Shown in pieces: positions 54,943-63,925 of a stretch of 64,000 bases of DNA (the first letter of the stretch is position 1; the number at the start of each line of letters is the position of its first letter). The translations under genes and the position numbers were made by a program. Source of the DNA: Flavobacterium humidisoli (lineage in GTDB: Bacteria; Bacteroidota; Bacteroidia; Flavobacteriales; Flavobacteriaceae); contig NZ_CP096829.1 in the NCBI RefSeq assembly GCF_023272795.1, positions 2,728,001 through 2,792,000 on the forward strand, written 5' to 3'. Under the pieces are notes generated by a model, which searched no databases, was not told where the DNA came from, and saw nothing but the letters and a program-made list of their open reading frames with translations.

Positions 54943-55521
54943 ATGAAAGAAGTTTTTGTTAAATCAAAAAAAATTAGCCTAATTGGTGTTATTTGTATAT
55001 TGCCATTAGCGGCATTAAGTATAATTCCATACTGGATCAGATGGAACAGTCATATAAAGGCTGACATAAAAGCAATTAAAACTTCTTTATCAATTTTTGA
55101 ATATAATATATTGAATTCAATTACTGTAATTATTGCACCTTGTGTTTTAATCTTCATAGGAATAATTGTTCATGAGTTAATACATGCGTTATTTATGGCT
55201 GTTTTTACTAAAAATGGATTTAAATCGGTAAGACTTGGCATAATGAAACAATCTTTGATTCCATATGCACAATGCAAAGAACCTCTAAAAGGCAGAAAAA
55301 TGTTAGTGATTTCATTAGCTCCATTTATTTTTTTAGGATTAATTCCAACATTGTATGCTTATGCATTTGGGAACTTGATTTTTTGGTTTACAGGTTTGGT
55401 TATGACATTAAGCGCGATAGGAGACTTTGTCTATGCTTATCTGATACTAAAGACAGGTTTAGAACACAAAATTTTAGATCATACAAATGAGGTAGGTTTT
55501 ATAATAATAGACAATGATTGA
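54943..55521 (+). CDS. DUF3267-type membrane metalloprotease
   Basis: A 192-residue integral membrane protein from ATG 54943 (a TTG at 54922 is less likely). It has about four hydrophobic helices. The zinc motif HELIHALF (H77, E78, H81) follows the second helix, as in DUF3267 zincins. Proteins of this kind often confer self-immunity or process peptides in bacteriocin loci. Its stop overlaps the next gene by 8 bp, so the two are coupled. Function here is inferred from location. Confidence 0.8.
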   Translation: MKEVFVKSKKISLIGVICILPLAALSIIPYWIRWNSHIKADIKAIKTSLSIFEYNILNSITVIIAPCVLIFIGIIVHELIHALFMAVFTKNGFKSVRLGIMKQSLIPYAQCKEPLKGRKMLVISLAPFIFLGLIPTLYAYAFGNLIFWFTGLVMTLSAIGDFVYAYLILKTGLEHKILDHTNEVGFIIIDND

Positions 55522-55759
55522 ACAAAAAAAGAGAATTGCAATTCATAATGGAAGTAAAAATGAAGCACTAATTTTAAAAGTCTTACTTGAAAGTTTTTCT
55601 ATTCAGGTTTTTGAAGATTCATCATTGATGTCAGTTTTTAATCCATGGGGAATTTCAATAGGTAATTTAAACTCAGTAAAATTGTGGGTTAATGAAGATG
55701 TTTATGCAAAGGCAAAAGAAATAATTAGTGATTATAAAGCTGATGAATACAATCTGTAA
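55514..55759 (+). CDS. DUF2007-like small protein
   Basis: An 81-residue protein overlapping the membrane protease gene by 8 bp. The IAIHNGSKNEALILKVLLES start, then WGISIGNLNSVKLWVNEDVYAKAKEII, fits the DUF2007 fold (a small ferredoxin-like domain involved in signalling in other proteins). It has no signal peptide. Possible adaptor or immunity factor in the bacteriocin operon. Confidence 0.7.
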   Translation: MIEQKKRIAIHNGSKNEALILKVLLESFSIQVFEDSSLMSVFNPWGISIGNLNSVKLWVNEDVYAKAKEIISDYKADEYNL

Positions 55760-55782
55760 TTTATTAATTGACCAATTTAAAT

Positions 55783-56925
55783 ATGACCTTCAGTTCTGAC
55801 CCAATAAACACACTCGAAAGTTTAATCTCAAAAAATAAAACTAAGAACGTTTCAATTTATTTTATTGTTATTTTGACAATAATTATTTTTTTGTTTTTGC
55901 TACCCATAGTAAAAATTGATATTAGTAGTCAAAGTCGCGGAATTGTTCGCAGTACTACAGATAATGTTCCTGTTACTTCTGTTGTAAGCGGACGTGTCGT
56001 TTGGCTTAACCTCAAAAACAACCAAGTAGTCCAAAAAGGCGATACGCTGGTGAAAATTTCAAAACAAAATCTTGAAACAGAAAAAAATACGCAGAATGCA
56101 GTATCTAGTTCTGTTATTGAACTTTTGCGAGATGTAAATTCCATCTTATCCGATAAAACTTCTTATTTACAAACTTCAACTGCCAGAGAAGACTTTTTAA
56201 AATTCCAATTACGTAAAAACGAATTACAAAGCAAGGTGTCACAGGCAATGCTTAATTATAATCGCAATAAAGCGTTATTTGAAAAGAATATTATAGCAAA
56301 AGTAGAATACGAAAAATACGAATATGAATTGCGTTCCGCTAATGAGGCACTTAAAAGTTATGTAAGCGAACAAAAATCGACTTGGGAAAATCAAAAGAGA
56401 GATCTCGAAGAACGTGTGAAAAATTTAAGCGGAAGCATGGAAAAAATTAAGATTGAAGAGAATAATTATGCCATCACCGCTCCTATTTCAGGAACTATCG
56501 AAAATTTTTCAGGTTTTCAGGTAGGATCATTTTTTAATGCTACCCAATCTATTGCGACTATTTCAGCAATAGATCATTTAATTGTCGAAACTATGGTTTC
56601 TCCCAATGATATTGGACTTATTCATAATAACCAAAAAGTAAAATTTCAACTTGACGCGTTCAATTATAACCAATGGGGATTACTTGAAGGTAAAGTTATT
56701 GATATTGACCGTAATATATCTGTGCAGGAAAATCAAACTTTTTTTAAAGTTCGCTGCGAATTAAACTCAACTGAAATGAAATTAAATTCTGGTTATAAAA
56801 CCAATATATCAAAAGGAATGACACTCACTACACGTTATGTTATAACCAGAAGAAGTTTGTTTGATTTATTATTTGACAAGATAGACGATTGGCTGAATCC
56901 AAAACAGTTATCATTTAATAATTAG
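55783..56925 (+). CDS. HlyD-family membrane fusion protein
   Basis: A 380-residue periplasmic adaptor from ATG 55783 (a TTG at 55768 is also in frame). It has one N-terminal membrane helix (FIVILTIIIFLFLLPIV), a lipoyl/barrel segment (VVSGRVVWLNLKNNQVV), a long coiled coil (~100-225), and a second half-lipoyl segment (ITAPISGTIENFSGFQVG). The adaptor bridges the inner-membrane ABC exporter encoded 8 bp downstream to the outer membrane. No outer-membrane channel gene is visible nearby. Confidence 0.9.
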   Translation: MTFSSDPINTLESLISKNKTKNVSIYFIVILTIIIFLFLLPIVKIDISSQSRGIVRSTTDNVPVTSVVSGRVVWLNLKNNQVVQKGDTLVKISKQNLETEKNTQNAVSSSVIELLRDVNSILSDKTSYLQTSTAREDFLKFQLRKNELQSKVSQAMLNYNRNKALFEKNIIAKVEYEKYEYELRSANEALKSYVSEQKSTWENQKRDLEERVKNLSGSMEKIKIEENNYAITAPISGTIENFSGFQVGSFFNATQSIATISAIDHLIVETMVSPNDIGLIHNNQKVKFQLDAFNYNQWGLLEGKVIDIDRNISVQENQTFFKVRCELNSTEMKLNSGYKTNISKGMTLTTRYVITRRSLFDLLFDKIDDWLNPKQLSFNN

Positions 56926-56933
56926 TATTTAAA

Positions 56934-59102
56934 ATGGCATCAATAAAAATTAAGCAGCATGATATTAAAGATTGTGGCGCTGCTTGTCTGGCATCTATTG
57001 GAAATCATTATCATGTTAATTTCCCTATAGCCAGAATTCGACAATATGCCAATACAGATACACGTGGCACTAATGTGCTTGGTATTATTGAGGCAGCCGA
57101 AAAAATGGGTTTTACTGCAAAGGGGGTAAAGGGAGGTATAGATTCATTAGATAAAATACCATTACCGGCAATTGCACATGTAGTTGTAAAAGAACAATTG
57201 CACCATTATGGGGTGATTTATAAAGTTGAAAAATCCAAAGAAGAAAGTAAATCAAAAATTACTGTGATGGATCCTGCTTTTGGTAAAATGGAAGTTTATA
57301 CTTTTGATGAATTTCAGAAAATTTGGTCAGGTGTTTTAGTTCTCTTTGCGCAAAATGATGATTTTACAGCCTATGATGAAAAAGTATCGCCTATTATGCG
57401 TTTTTGGCAATTATTACAGCCTCATAAGAGCATTTTAATTCAAGCCTTAATTGGCGCAATCATTTTTACGGTTTTGGGGTTGGCAATGTCAATTTACATT
57501 CAGAAAATAACAGATTATGTTTTGGTTGAAGGCAATAGAAAACTACTTAATCTATTGAGTGTTTCTATGATTGGCGTTATTTTAATTCAAGCTTATATAG
57601 GTTCTCAAAAAAGTATTTTTGTAATGAAGACTGGGCAATTAATTGATGCTAAATTAATTTTGGGCTATTACAAGCATTTGATGCATCTGCCACAGCGTTT
57701 TTTTGATACTATGCAGATAGGAGAAATTACATCTCGAATAAATGATGCTGTAAAAATTAGATCATTTATAAATGAAGCCGCAATTGATATGATTGTAAAC
57801 ATTTTTATTGTAATTTTTTCATTCGCATTAATGTTTACTTATTATTGGAAATTAGCTTTAGTAATTTTGATCATGATACCTTTTTATGCTTTGGTTTATT
57901 TCATTCTAAATAAATGCAATAAAAAAGTAGAGCGCAATATTATGGAAAATGCTGCGGAACTGCAAACGCAATTAGTTGAAAGCGTCAATCATATTCGTAC
58001 TGTTAAAGAATTTGGTATTGAAGAATTCTCAAACATAAAAACGGAAAATAAATTTGTAAAACTATTGTTTTCTAACTATAAATCTGGATTAAATGTTATT
58101 TTTTCTAATACTTCGACACAATTTATTGCCTCCTTATTTACAGTTATTCTAATGTGGATAGGGTCGGGCTATGTCATTGATAGGGCGATAACTCCTGGAG
58201 AATTGTTTTCATTTTATGCTTTAATAGGTTATTTCACTTCGCCGGTTGCTTCTATAATCGGCATGAATAAGACTGCCCAAAATGCACTTATTGCTGCGGA
58301 CAGGCTTTTTGAAATCATGGATTTAGAACGTGAAAAAACAGAAAACAAAATTGAAATAAAAAGAGAAAATATAGGTGACATCAAATTTGAAAATGTCAGT
58401 TTCAGATATGGTTCTCGAATAGAAGTTTTTAAAAAATTTAATGCCACACTTAAAAAAAATGAAACCACTGCTATTATCGGAGAGAGTGGAAGCGGAAAAA
58501 CCACACTGATTTCACTACTCCAAAATTTGTATCCAATCAAAGAAGGAAAAATATACATTGGAGATTATGATACGCAATTTATACATTATAAGTGTTTGCG
58601 ACAACTTATTGGAGTTATTCCGCAGCAACTGAATTTATTTTCTGGAAATATAATAGAAAATATCGCATTAGGAGATTCTTTTCCCAACATTCAAAAAATA
58701 TTAGATTTGTCAAAGCAATTGGGAATTATTGAATTTGTTGAGAAATTGCCTAATGGTTTTGAAACTCAAATTGGTGAAAATGGAGCAATGCTTTCGGGTG
58801 GGCAGAAGCAAAGAATCGCAATTGCAAGAGCTTTATATAAAGATCCTGAAATATTATTGATGGATGAAGCTACTTCAGCATTAGATACAGGTTCTGAAAT
58901 GATTGTTAAACAAGCTATAGAAGATTTTAAGAAGAAAGGCAAAACTATAATTATTATTGCCCATCGTTTAAGCACGATTGCAAATGCAGATCAGATTCTA
59001 GTAATGAAAAATGGAACAATTGTAGAATCTGGATTTCATTCGGAATTGTTGAAGAAAAAAACAGAATATTATAATTTGTGGAAAAAACAGAATTTAAACT
59101 AA
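56934..59102 (+). CDS. Peptidase C39 ABC transporter, bacteriocin exporter
   Basis: A 722-residue fused exporter. The C39 protease domain spans ~1-140, with catalytic Cys in DCGAACLAS (C14) and His in HHYGV (~91). Six membrane helices run from ~165 to 440. The ABC domain has Walker A GESGSGKT (~514-521), signature LSGGQKQR (~619-626) and Walker B ILLMDEATSALD. It removes double-glycine leaders while exporting the peptides encoded at 53958 and 54136, and could serve the GG peptide at 44514. All catalytic residues appear intact. Confidence 0.93.
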   Translation: MASIKIKQHDIKDCGAACLASIGNHYHVNFPIARIRQYANTDTRGTNVLGIIEAAEKMGFTAKGVKGGIDSLDKIPLPAIAHVVVKEQLHHYGVIYKVEKSKEESKSKITVMDPAFGKMEVYTFDEFQKIWSGVLVLFAQNDDFTAYDEKVSPIMRFWQLLQPHKSILIQALIGAIIFTVLGLAMSIYIQKITDYVLVEGNRKLLNLLSVSMIGVILIQAYIGSQKSIFVMKTGQLIDAKLILGYYKHLMHLPQRFFDTMQIGEITSRINDAVKIRSFINEAAIDMIVNIFIVIFSFALMFTYYWKLALVILIMIPFYALVYFILNKCNKKVERNIMENAAELQTQLVESVNHIRTVKEFGIEEFSNIKTENKFVKLLFSNYKSGLNVIFSNTSTQFIASLFTVILMWIGSGYVIDRAITPGELFSFYALIGYFTSPVASIIGMNKTAQNALIAADRLFEIMDLEREKTENKIEIKRENIGDIKFENVSFRYGSRIEVFKKFNATLKKNETTAIIGESGSGKTTLISLLQNLYPIKEGKIYIGDYDTQFIHYKCLRQLIGVIPQQLNLFSGNIIENIALGDSFPNIQKILDLSKQLGIIEFVEKLPNGFETQIGENGAMLSGGQKQRIAIARALYKDPEILLMDEATSALDTGSEMIVKQAIEDFKKKGKTIIIIAHRLSTIANADQILVMKNGTIVESGFHSELLKKKTEYYNLWKKQNLN

Positions 59103-59358
59103 TCATTATTACTCTTTATAGAGAATGTCGTGATTTTATAAATAAATGAATTTGTATTTTTGTCAAAATAATAAAGTTTTTTTTTGTCATACATGCGAAT
59201 GATTTTAGGAATTTCAAAATCTTCAAAAGTTACTTTTTAATAATCAGTCCTCTGTCCTGTTTCGGTCCATAAATGGAAATTTGGGCTGAAAAAGATTGAC
59301 TGGATGGATCCTTAGTTATGCCGCTGATAACATCTTTACAGAACACAACTTGATGCAT
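59099..59358 (-). pseudogene. Frameshifted small gene downstream of radC
   Basis: The minus strand encodes two adjacent frames: MHQVVFCKDVISGITKDPSS to IYGPKQDRGLIIKK (59358-59230), then VTFEDFEIPKIIRMYDKKKL to FSIKSNND (ending 59099). They join into one protein of ~88 residues if one A is added to an A-run at ~59236. I do not recognise the family. It lies 23 bp after the radC-like gene in the same direction and meets the exporter gene end. Recent decay, a sequencing slip or programmed slippage are all possible. Confidence 0.45.
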
Positions 59359-59381
59359 TATAAAAAAATGGTAAATGGCGC

Positions 59382-59795
59382 CTACAAGGCGCCTTCATTC
59401 GCAAAGGAGTAATATCTCTCTGAGGTGATAATCAGATGATCCAGCAATTTTATATCAAGCAGTTCGCCTGCCTGTCTGATCTTTGCAGTCGTGCGTTTGT
59501 CAGCTTCTGAGGGGTTTATGTTGCCTGAAGGATGGTTATGTGCAATCATAATGTTTGTGGCATTTGCTTTGAGGGCTGCCGAAAATATCATACGAAGATC
59601 TACTATAGTTCCCGTGATTCCTCCTGAGGACATTTCGTAAAGTCCTAAGGCTTTGAATGAATGATTCAGTAACAAGATCTTGAATTGTTCAAAATAATCT
59701 ACCTTACTGTGATCCCATGAGGATTTCAAAAGTAAGTACGCGTCTTTAGATGATTTGATCTGAGGTTTTTCAGAGGTTTTAATTTTTGATTTGGG
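59382..59795 (-). pseudogene. RadC-family JAB protein, 5' end removed by IS6 insertion
   Basis: The frame is open from inside the IS edge to the stop. Text is KTSEKPQIKSSKDAYLLLKS, LYEMSSGGITGTIVD, then the JAMM motif AHNHPSGNINPSEAD and ELLDIKLLDHLI. Full-length relatives in conjugative elements are about 20 residues longer at the N-terminus, and that part is replaced by the IS6-family end at 59794. A TTG at 59729 could restart translation of a 115-residue form. RadC-like genes are typical cargo of Bacteroidota conjugative elements; activity is uncertain. Confidence 0.75.
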
Positions 59796-60561
59796 TTCTG
59801 TCCCATCTTGGAATAACTTTTATCTTTAGAATTTTAAGCCGATCAAAAGATGAATACTAAAGGTCATTGTTATCCAAAATGCATAATTCTTCAGTCACTA
59901 TATTTCAAACTAAGATACACTTAGTTACCGGGATGTTGAAGAGATCATGAAAATGCGCGGAGTTCATGTTGATCATGCTACTATTCAACGCTTGGTCTAT
60001 AAGTTTACACCTTTCATCGAGTTAGAAATGAAGAAGAGAAAAGACAGAGTGGGGACGAGCTGGAGATTGGATGAGACCTATATCAAAGTAAAAGGCATAT
60101 GGTGTTATTTATATCGAGCCGTAGATAAATTAGGCAATACGGTTGACTTTCTTTTGACCAGAAAAAGACAATGAGCGCTCAGTCTTTTCTAATTAAAGCA
60201 ATTAATAATAATTGCCGGGCAAGAGTAATAAACATTGATAAAAGCGGTTCTAATATCGCAGCAATCAAAGTCTATATCAAACGTTCATTCTCAAAGATTA
60301 AAATCCGGCAGTTTAAATATCTCAACAATATTGTCGAACAGGACCATCGATTTATAAAATGGAGGATACAAATCGGGTTAGGCTTTAAAAGTTTTGAATC
60401 GGCAAGAAGAACATTGAGCGGAATTGAAGTTGTCCATATGCTGAGAAAGAATCGGATGATTGAACCAGGGATAACTATGTTTAAATCATTCTGTAAATTG
60501 GCGGCCTAACTTTTAAATTGCTTAAAGTGTTATATTTGATTTTGAGAGATGCGACAGAACC
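59794..60561 (+). mobile_element. IS6-family insertion sequence
   Basis: A 768-bp element. The left end GGTTCTGTCCCATCT (59794-59808) is the inverse of the right end AGATGCGACAGAACC (60547-60561) with one mismatch. It contains a decayed DDE transposase. No 8-bp target duplication is seen at its flanks, which suggests it arrived or remains by recombination or deletion, consistent with the missing radC start. Confidence 0.85.
59850..60509 (+). pseudogene. IS6-family transposase, frameshifted
   Basis: The gene is split by frameshifts near 59925 and 60172. Pieces are NTKGHCYPKCIILQS, then YRDVEEIMKMRGVHVDHATI, WRLDETYIKVKG (first Asp), VINIDKSG (second Asp) and NNIVEQDHRFIKWR (Glu), the standard IS6 triad, then GIEVVHMLRKNR. 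The full protein would be ~220 residues. It is inactive as written. Confidence 0.85.
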
Positions 60562-60638
60562 TTTATTTCAAATAAATGCCCAAAAATTTTCAACCTTAAA
60601 AACGCATCCTTACATTTAAGTGTCTGCGCCGCAAAAAA

Positions 60639-60668
60639 AAATGCCCAGCTTTTATACCAGGCATATTT
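60639..60668 (-). terminator. Terminator of pcfJ operon
   Basis: Read on the minus strand, ATGCC and GGCAT arms enclose a 14-nt loop and are followed by nine T, 5 bp after the PcfJ-like stop. Confidence 0.65.
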
Positions 60669-60673
60669 TTAAT

Positions 60674-61984
60674 TCAGATTTCCACAGAATTACGTTTCTT
60701 TATCCTGCGGGCAATTAACGGCAGATTTTCTTTCATGAGGCTTAGAACCTTTTTGTGGTGTTTTGATGATTTATTTTTAAGCCCCCTGCACTGCAATATT
60801 TCGAGTTTTGAAAGCGACACTTCAATGGTTTCCACAGGTGCATTATCGATACGTGCGGAAAGGATAAGAGAATCCCTTTTCATGTAGTATTCATTGGTGA
60901 ACACGCAGTGGTGCAGGTTATCTCCCTCTTCCAGAAAATCCTGTACCTTTTCAAGAACGGATATGGTAAGGTTCTGGTCTTTAAAGCACAGACCGAAAAA
61001 CTGCTTTTTCTGCTGCTCGTAGATCTGCTGTGCTGACTGTATTTCAGAGCGCATTTTGTGAAGATATTTTTTGCGCTGCAATTCCCTTTTTTTGACCACA
61101 AGCCTGTCGTGGGCTTCTGAGAGGTTGTCAGGACAGACGAAGAGAGGAGTGCTGAGGTCTTTTTTAAACCATCGAAGAAGCGCTATATAATCCTCCCAAA
61201 TTTTCATATCAGTAATTTTATAGCCGAACTTAAGGCACGTTTTGACTGCCTGCCAGTTCTGCTTAATCTGCTGAGAATGGGAGGTCAGGTAGTAAGACAG
61301 CATGGAAGTCTGTGAGGCTTTGAGCAGGGTTTCGGCGCATGGCTCTTTTAAAAGAGAGGTAAATAATGCCTGCGGTGCGATATTATAAAAGGATTTCTTA
61401 AATCCGTTTCTTCTTAAGACAGGCAGCACCTTAATCTGAGGATAAACCCTGTAGGGATTGATGCGGTATTTGGCATTGTGCTCAAATCCTTTAGGGCGGA
61501 TTTCAAGGGGGGAGCAGAATTTCCACTGGTCATAAGCCTGCGAAAAGGCGTTGGTGCTTAAACTCATGGTGCGCACTTCACCCTTTGGGTTTATCCAATG
61601 CTGCATGACTTCTTTATGGAAATACGCCGGCAGGAAATTCTTTTTCATGTGCTTGTAGGAGCATATAATGCGCACCACCTGATATGAGCCTGCCGTGTCC
61701 ACTACGGCGCTATATTCCGCCTCTTTGAAATGCACCTGATTGTACTGCTGCACTTTGAGCTTTCCAAGACAGTGCGTGCATTTAGTGTAGTTTTGGCATG
61801 AGGGTTCTTTTACATCAGGCTTCCAAGAATGCATGCATTCAAGGCAGTGGAATTTCCCCCTTGACAGCACGCCCCATTTAAGGAATATACTCTTTTCTGC
61901 CCAATTGCAGACTTCTTTTGAAATCGGCTCCAATGATTCGCTTAAGGTGCAGATTTCTTTTTCGGTAATGGTCTTAGGTGTCAT
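60674..61984 (-). CDS. PcfJ-like conjugative-element protein
   Basis: A 436-residue protein of the PcfJ family. An N-terminal zinc-finger-like cluster (CLECMHSW ... CTHCLGK) leads into a long helical middle. The C-terminal signature has EGDNLHHCVFTNEYY and DNAPVETIEVSLS, ending ILQCRGLKNK. PcfJ proteins belong to plasmid and integrative conjugative elements, but their exact role is not settled. It overlaps the PcfK-like gene by 4 bp and ends the minus-strand operon. Confidence 0.88.
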   Translation of the reverse strand: MTPKTITEKEICTLSESLEPISKEVCNWAEKSIFLKWGVLSRGKFHCLECMHSWKPDVKEPSCQNYTKCTHCLGKLKVQQYNQVHFKEAEYSAVVDTAGSYQVVRIICSYKHMKKNFLPAYFHKEVMQHWINPKGEVRTMSLSTNAFSQAYDQWKFCSPLEIRPKGFEHNAKYRINPYRVYPQIKVLPVLRRNGFKKSFYNIAPQALFTSLLKEPCAETLLKASQTSMLSYYLTSHSQQIKQNWQAVKTCLKFGYKITDMKIWEDYIALLRWFKKDLSTPLFVCPDNLSEAHDRLVVKKRELQRKKYLHKMRSEIQSAQQIYEQQKKQFFGLCFKDQNLTISVLEKVQDFLEEGDNLHHCVFTNEYYMKRDSLILSARIDNAPVETIEVSLSKLEILQCRGLKNKSSKHHKKVLSLMKENLPLIARRIKKRNSVEI

Positions 61985-62367
61985 AGGTCAAAGAGTGTAA
62001 GTTCAGTCTGTAGGGGTGTAGGAGCTTCAGCAGCGGGAGTTTTCTGCGCTTTTGGAGCAGGAGCAGAAATTGGAGGAGCGCAGGAGAATAAATCAGCCTC
62101 TTGGGGCTGATTTACCATTACCTGGCATTTTATTTCTTTGACAGCCGATATGGCATCATCGGTATAATACTTTTCTGCGATTGAGAAAATTTCGCTTGCG
62201 TCAAAGGCGCACTCGCCTGTTTTTTTGACTTCGCTTATGATGTACTGAAGGCACTGCTCGAGACTTTTTGAAGCTTTTGCAAAAGCAGGGGCAAACAGGC
62301 TGTCCTTAAGGGCTTTATCTTTGAGGTAATCCTCTATGGCTGTTCTGAATTTTTCTGATGGTTTCAT
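61981..62367 (-). CDS. PcfK-like conjugative-element protein
   Basis: A 128-residue protein from ATG 62367 (MKPSEKFR), chosen over the ATG at 62394 because it matches the family start. Helical residues 1-85 (FRTAIEDYLKDKA, LFAPAFAKASKSLEQCLQYI) form the PcfK domain. The rest is a flexible Ala/Pro-rich tail ending LTLFDL. PcfK and PcfJ genes are normally paired. The two overlap by 4 bp. Confidence 0.87.
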   Translation of the reverse strand: MKPSEKFRTAIEDYLKDKALKDSLFAPAFAKASKSLEQCLQYIISEVKKTGECAFDASEIFSIAEKYYTDDAISAVKEIKCQVMVNQPQEADLFSCAPPISAPAPKAQKTPAAEAPTPLQTELTLFDL

Positions 62368-62393
62368 AACGGAGTGGTTTAAGATTAAAGGCA

Positions 62394-62753
62394 TTACTCA
62401 AAAGCGCTTCTGTAGATGTCAAAGCAGTACTCTTCGAAACAGAGCCAGCACATAAAAGTGTAGTGGGGCAGGCGGTGGCGGTTCTTTACAGCCTCTCCGA
62501 GAGACTGCTCGATTTCTTCGCGTATATTTTCCAAATCATCAAGATGGGCGATGTAGAACTTTTTACAGTCGGCATGGTAGATAAAATCGCCAATCATTCC
62601 GCTGATGCATCCCATTCTCTGCAAGTCTTCCAAAAAAGATCTAAGCTGTTCTTTTTTAGTCCCGTCATAAGATTCTATTTCTGAGAGAATCATTTTATTG
62701 AATACCCTGCTTACAGGGTACTCGACATATATTGATTTTTCTAAGGCTTTCAT
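62394..62753 (-). CDS. Conserved conjugative-element protein of unknown function
   Basis: A 119-residue protein, helical, with Trp/Cys-rich C-terminus (YTFMCWLCFEEYCFDIYRSA). It carries HADCKKFYIAHLDDLENIREEIEQ in its middle. Similar proteins occur beside pcfK in Bacteroidota mobile elements. It is 26 bp upstream of the PcfK-like start. No enzymatic motif is seen. Confidence 0.75.
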   Translation of the reverse strand: MKALEKSIYVEYPVSRVFNKMILSEIESYDGTKKEQLRSFLEDLQRMGCISGMIGDFIYHADCKKFYIAHLDDLENIREEIEQSLGEAVKNRHRLPHYTFMCWLCFEEYCFDIYRSAFE

Positions 62754-62788
62754 AATTTATTTTTTAGGCTTATACAATTGATTTAATC

Positions 62789-63178
62789 TTAAAAAGGCAG
62801 GCCGTCGGGTTCTTTTCTGCTCTTTTGAGCATCCGCATCTGTGTTCTTTTCCGTCTCTGCACTATCATTGACAAAGGCAATAATTTTGATGTTTGAAGTG
62901 TGAAAGGTCAGGCTTCCATGCGCCTGCGAATCATTACCGATATAGACATTCAGCCCGATTCGTCCGAAAAGCTCCACTGCAGTGCCTTTTTTTAGGAACT
63001 GCGCAACCCCCGTCGAGAGCCAGTAGGAGCAGTCGATATAGGTTACAATTCGTTTAATCTCTGTGCTGTTTTTGGGCCTGTAGCTGTCATTTACGGCGAT
63101 TGAGAAATTAACCACCTGTCTCTCAGCGCTGGCTTTAGCCACAACGGCGTCTCTTGTTAGTCTTCCAATGATTTCCAT
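62789..63178 (-). CDS. ssb: Single-stranded DNA-binding protein
   Basis: A 129-residue SSB. The OB fold begins MEIIGRLTRDAVVAKASAER, with QVVNFSIAVNDSY, YIDCSYWLSTG and an ELFGRIGLNVY strand. The tail is short and acidic, ending DGLPF, the peptide that recruits DNA-processing partners. The length is short for a chromosomal SSB, as usual in mobile elements. It heads the minus-strand set leading to pcfJ. Confidence 0.9.
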   Translation of the reverse strand: MEIIGRLTRDAVVAKASAERQVVNFSIAVNDSYRPKNSTEIKRIVTYIDCSYWLSTGVAQFLKKGTAVELFGRIGLNVYIGNDSQAHGSLTFHTSNIKIIAFVNDSAETEKNTDADAQKSRKEPDGLPF

Positions 63179-63571
63179 GATTTAAAAATTTAAGTGAGTA
63201 CTTTTTTTTAAGTTTCCTTTCCCTTTCTCCCAAAAATTGTTTCCAAAAGAAAAAACGGGAAAAAAGAAAGCAAGAATAAAGTGTCAGGAAAGGAGACGGA
63301 GTGCTATAAGTCCCGAAGGGCGGTGAGGGGCACCGAGCCGTTATGCGCATGCAGGGTCCGGCGGACACTATCTTGGCTGCCCTTTTACCCCGTTTTGAAT
63401 TGGAAAAATTCCCTTAAAAATTGTAATTGCAGGACAGCAGCCCGCACAAAGCGCTTAGGATTCTGAAAAGGAAGAGACGGCAGAATTTTAACAGTTCAAA
63501 GTGCGCAGGAAAAAGATTAAGCATTAAATTTGGGAAAGAAAAATAAAGCATCGATAAACAAATCTTTCACA
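63179..63571. other. GC-richer control region of the conjugative element
   Basis: About 390 bp between divergent genes. It has more G+C than the rest of the window (GGCGGTGAGGGGCACC and similar). Frames on either strand look unlike proteins. It probably holds the promoters for ssb and for the plus-strand gene at 63572. Confidence 0.4.
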
Positions 63572-63817
63572 ATGCAAAAAGCTATACAATTAAAAGTGAG
63601 AAAAGATTTGGACCCCCGCCAGCATCTCACTGTCATTAAGTTAAAAGGAAGCCTGATATCGAAAAGATTTACTGAGATTATCCATATTTCAGACCATGAT
63701 GAGGAATTTCATATCAACACTTTTGAAACTGATCCCGAAAGCAGAAATGATGTCCAGCAGTATATAGCGGCATTTATAAATTCTGAGAACCTTTCCGATA
63801 CAGTCACAATAAAATAA
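63572..63817 (+). CDS. Small protein of unknown function in conjugative element
   Basis: An 81-residue protein from ATG 63572 (MQKAIQLKVRKDLDPRQHL); a longer form from TTG 63530 is less likely. It is a mix of strands and one helix (RNDVQQYIAAFINSEN) with no known motif. It is followed by a clear terminator at 63886, which supports its being expressed. Confidence 0.6.
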   Translation: MQKAIQLKVRKDLDPRQHLTVIKLKGSLISKRFTEIIHISDHDEEFHINTFETDPESRNDVQQYIAAFINSENLSDTVTIK

Positions 63818-63885
63818 TCCGCCAATAATTTGCGCCGCTTTTTGGGAAAGGGAATATCGGAGCTGCCGTTTTTTGGGGATAATGG

Positions 63886-63925
63886 AAATGCCCCAAAAAA
63901 GTGAGGCACTATCTGGGGCATTTTT
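63886..63925 (+). terminator. Intrinsic terminator
   Basis: AAATGCCCCA and TGGGGCATTT arms (10 bp), followed by a run of T, 70 bp after the small gene above. Confidence 0.75.

Noticed and set aside
63135..63368. Minus-strand frame of 77 residues overlapping ssb
   Set aside because: It overlaps the SSB start in another frame and has a shadow-like Pro/Ser/Phe composition.
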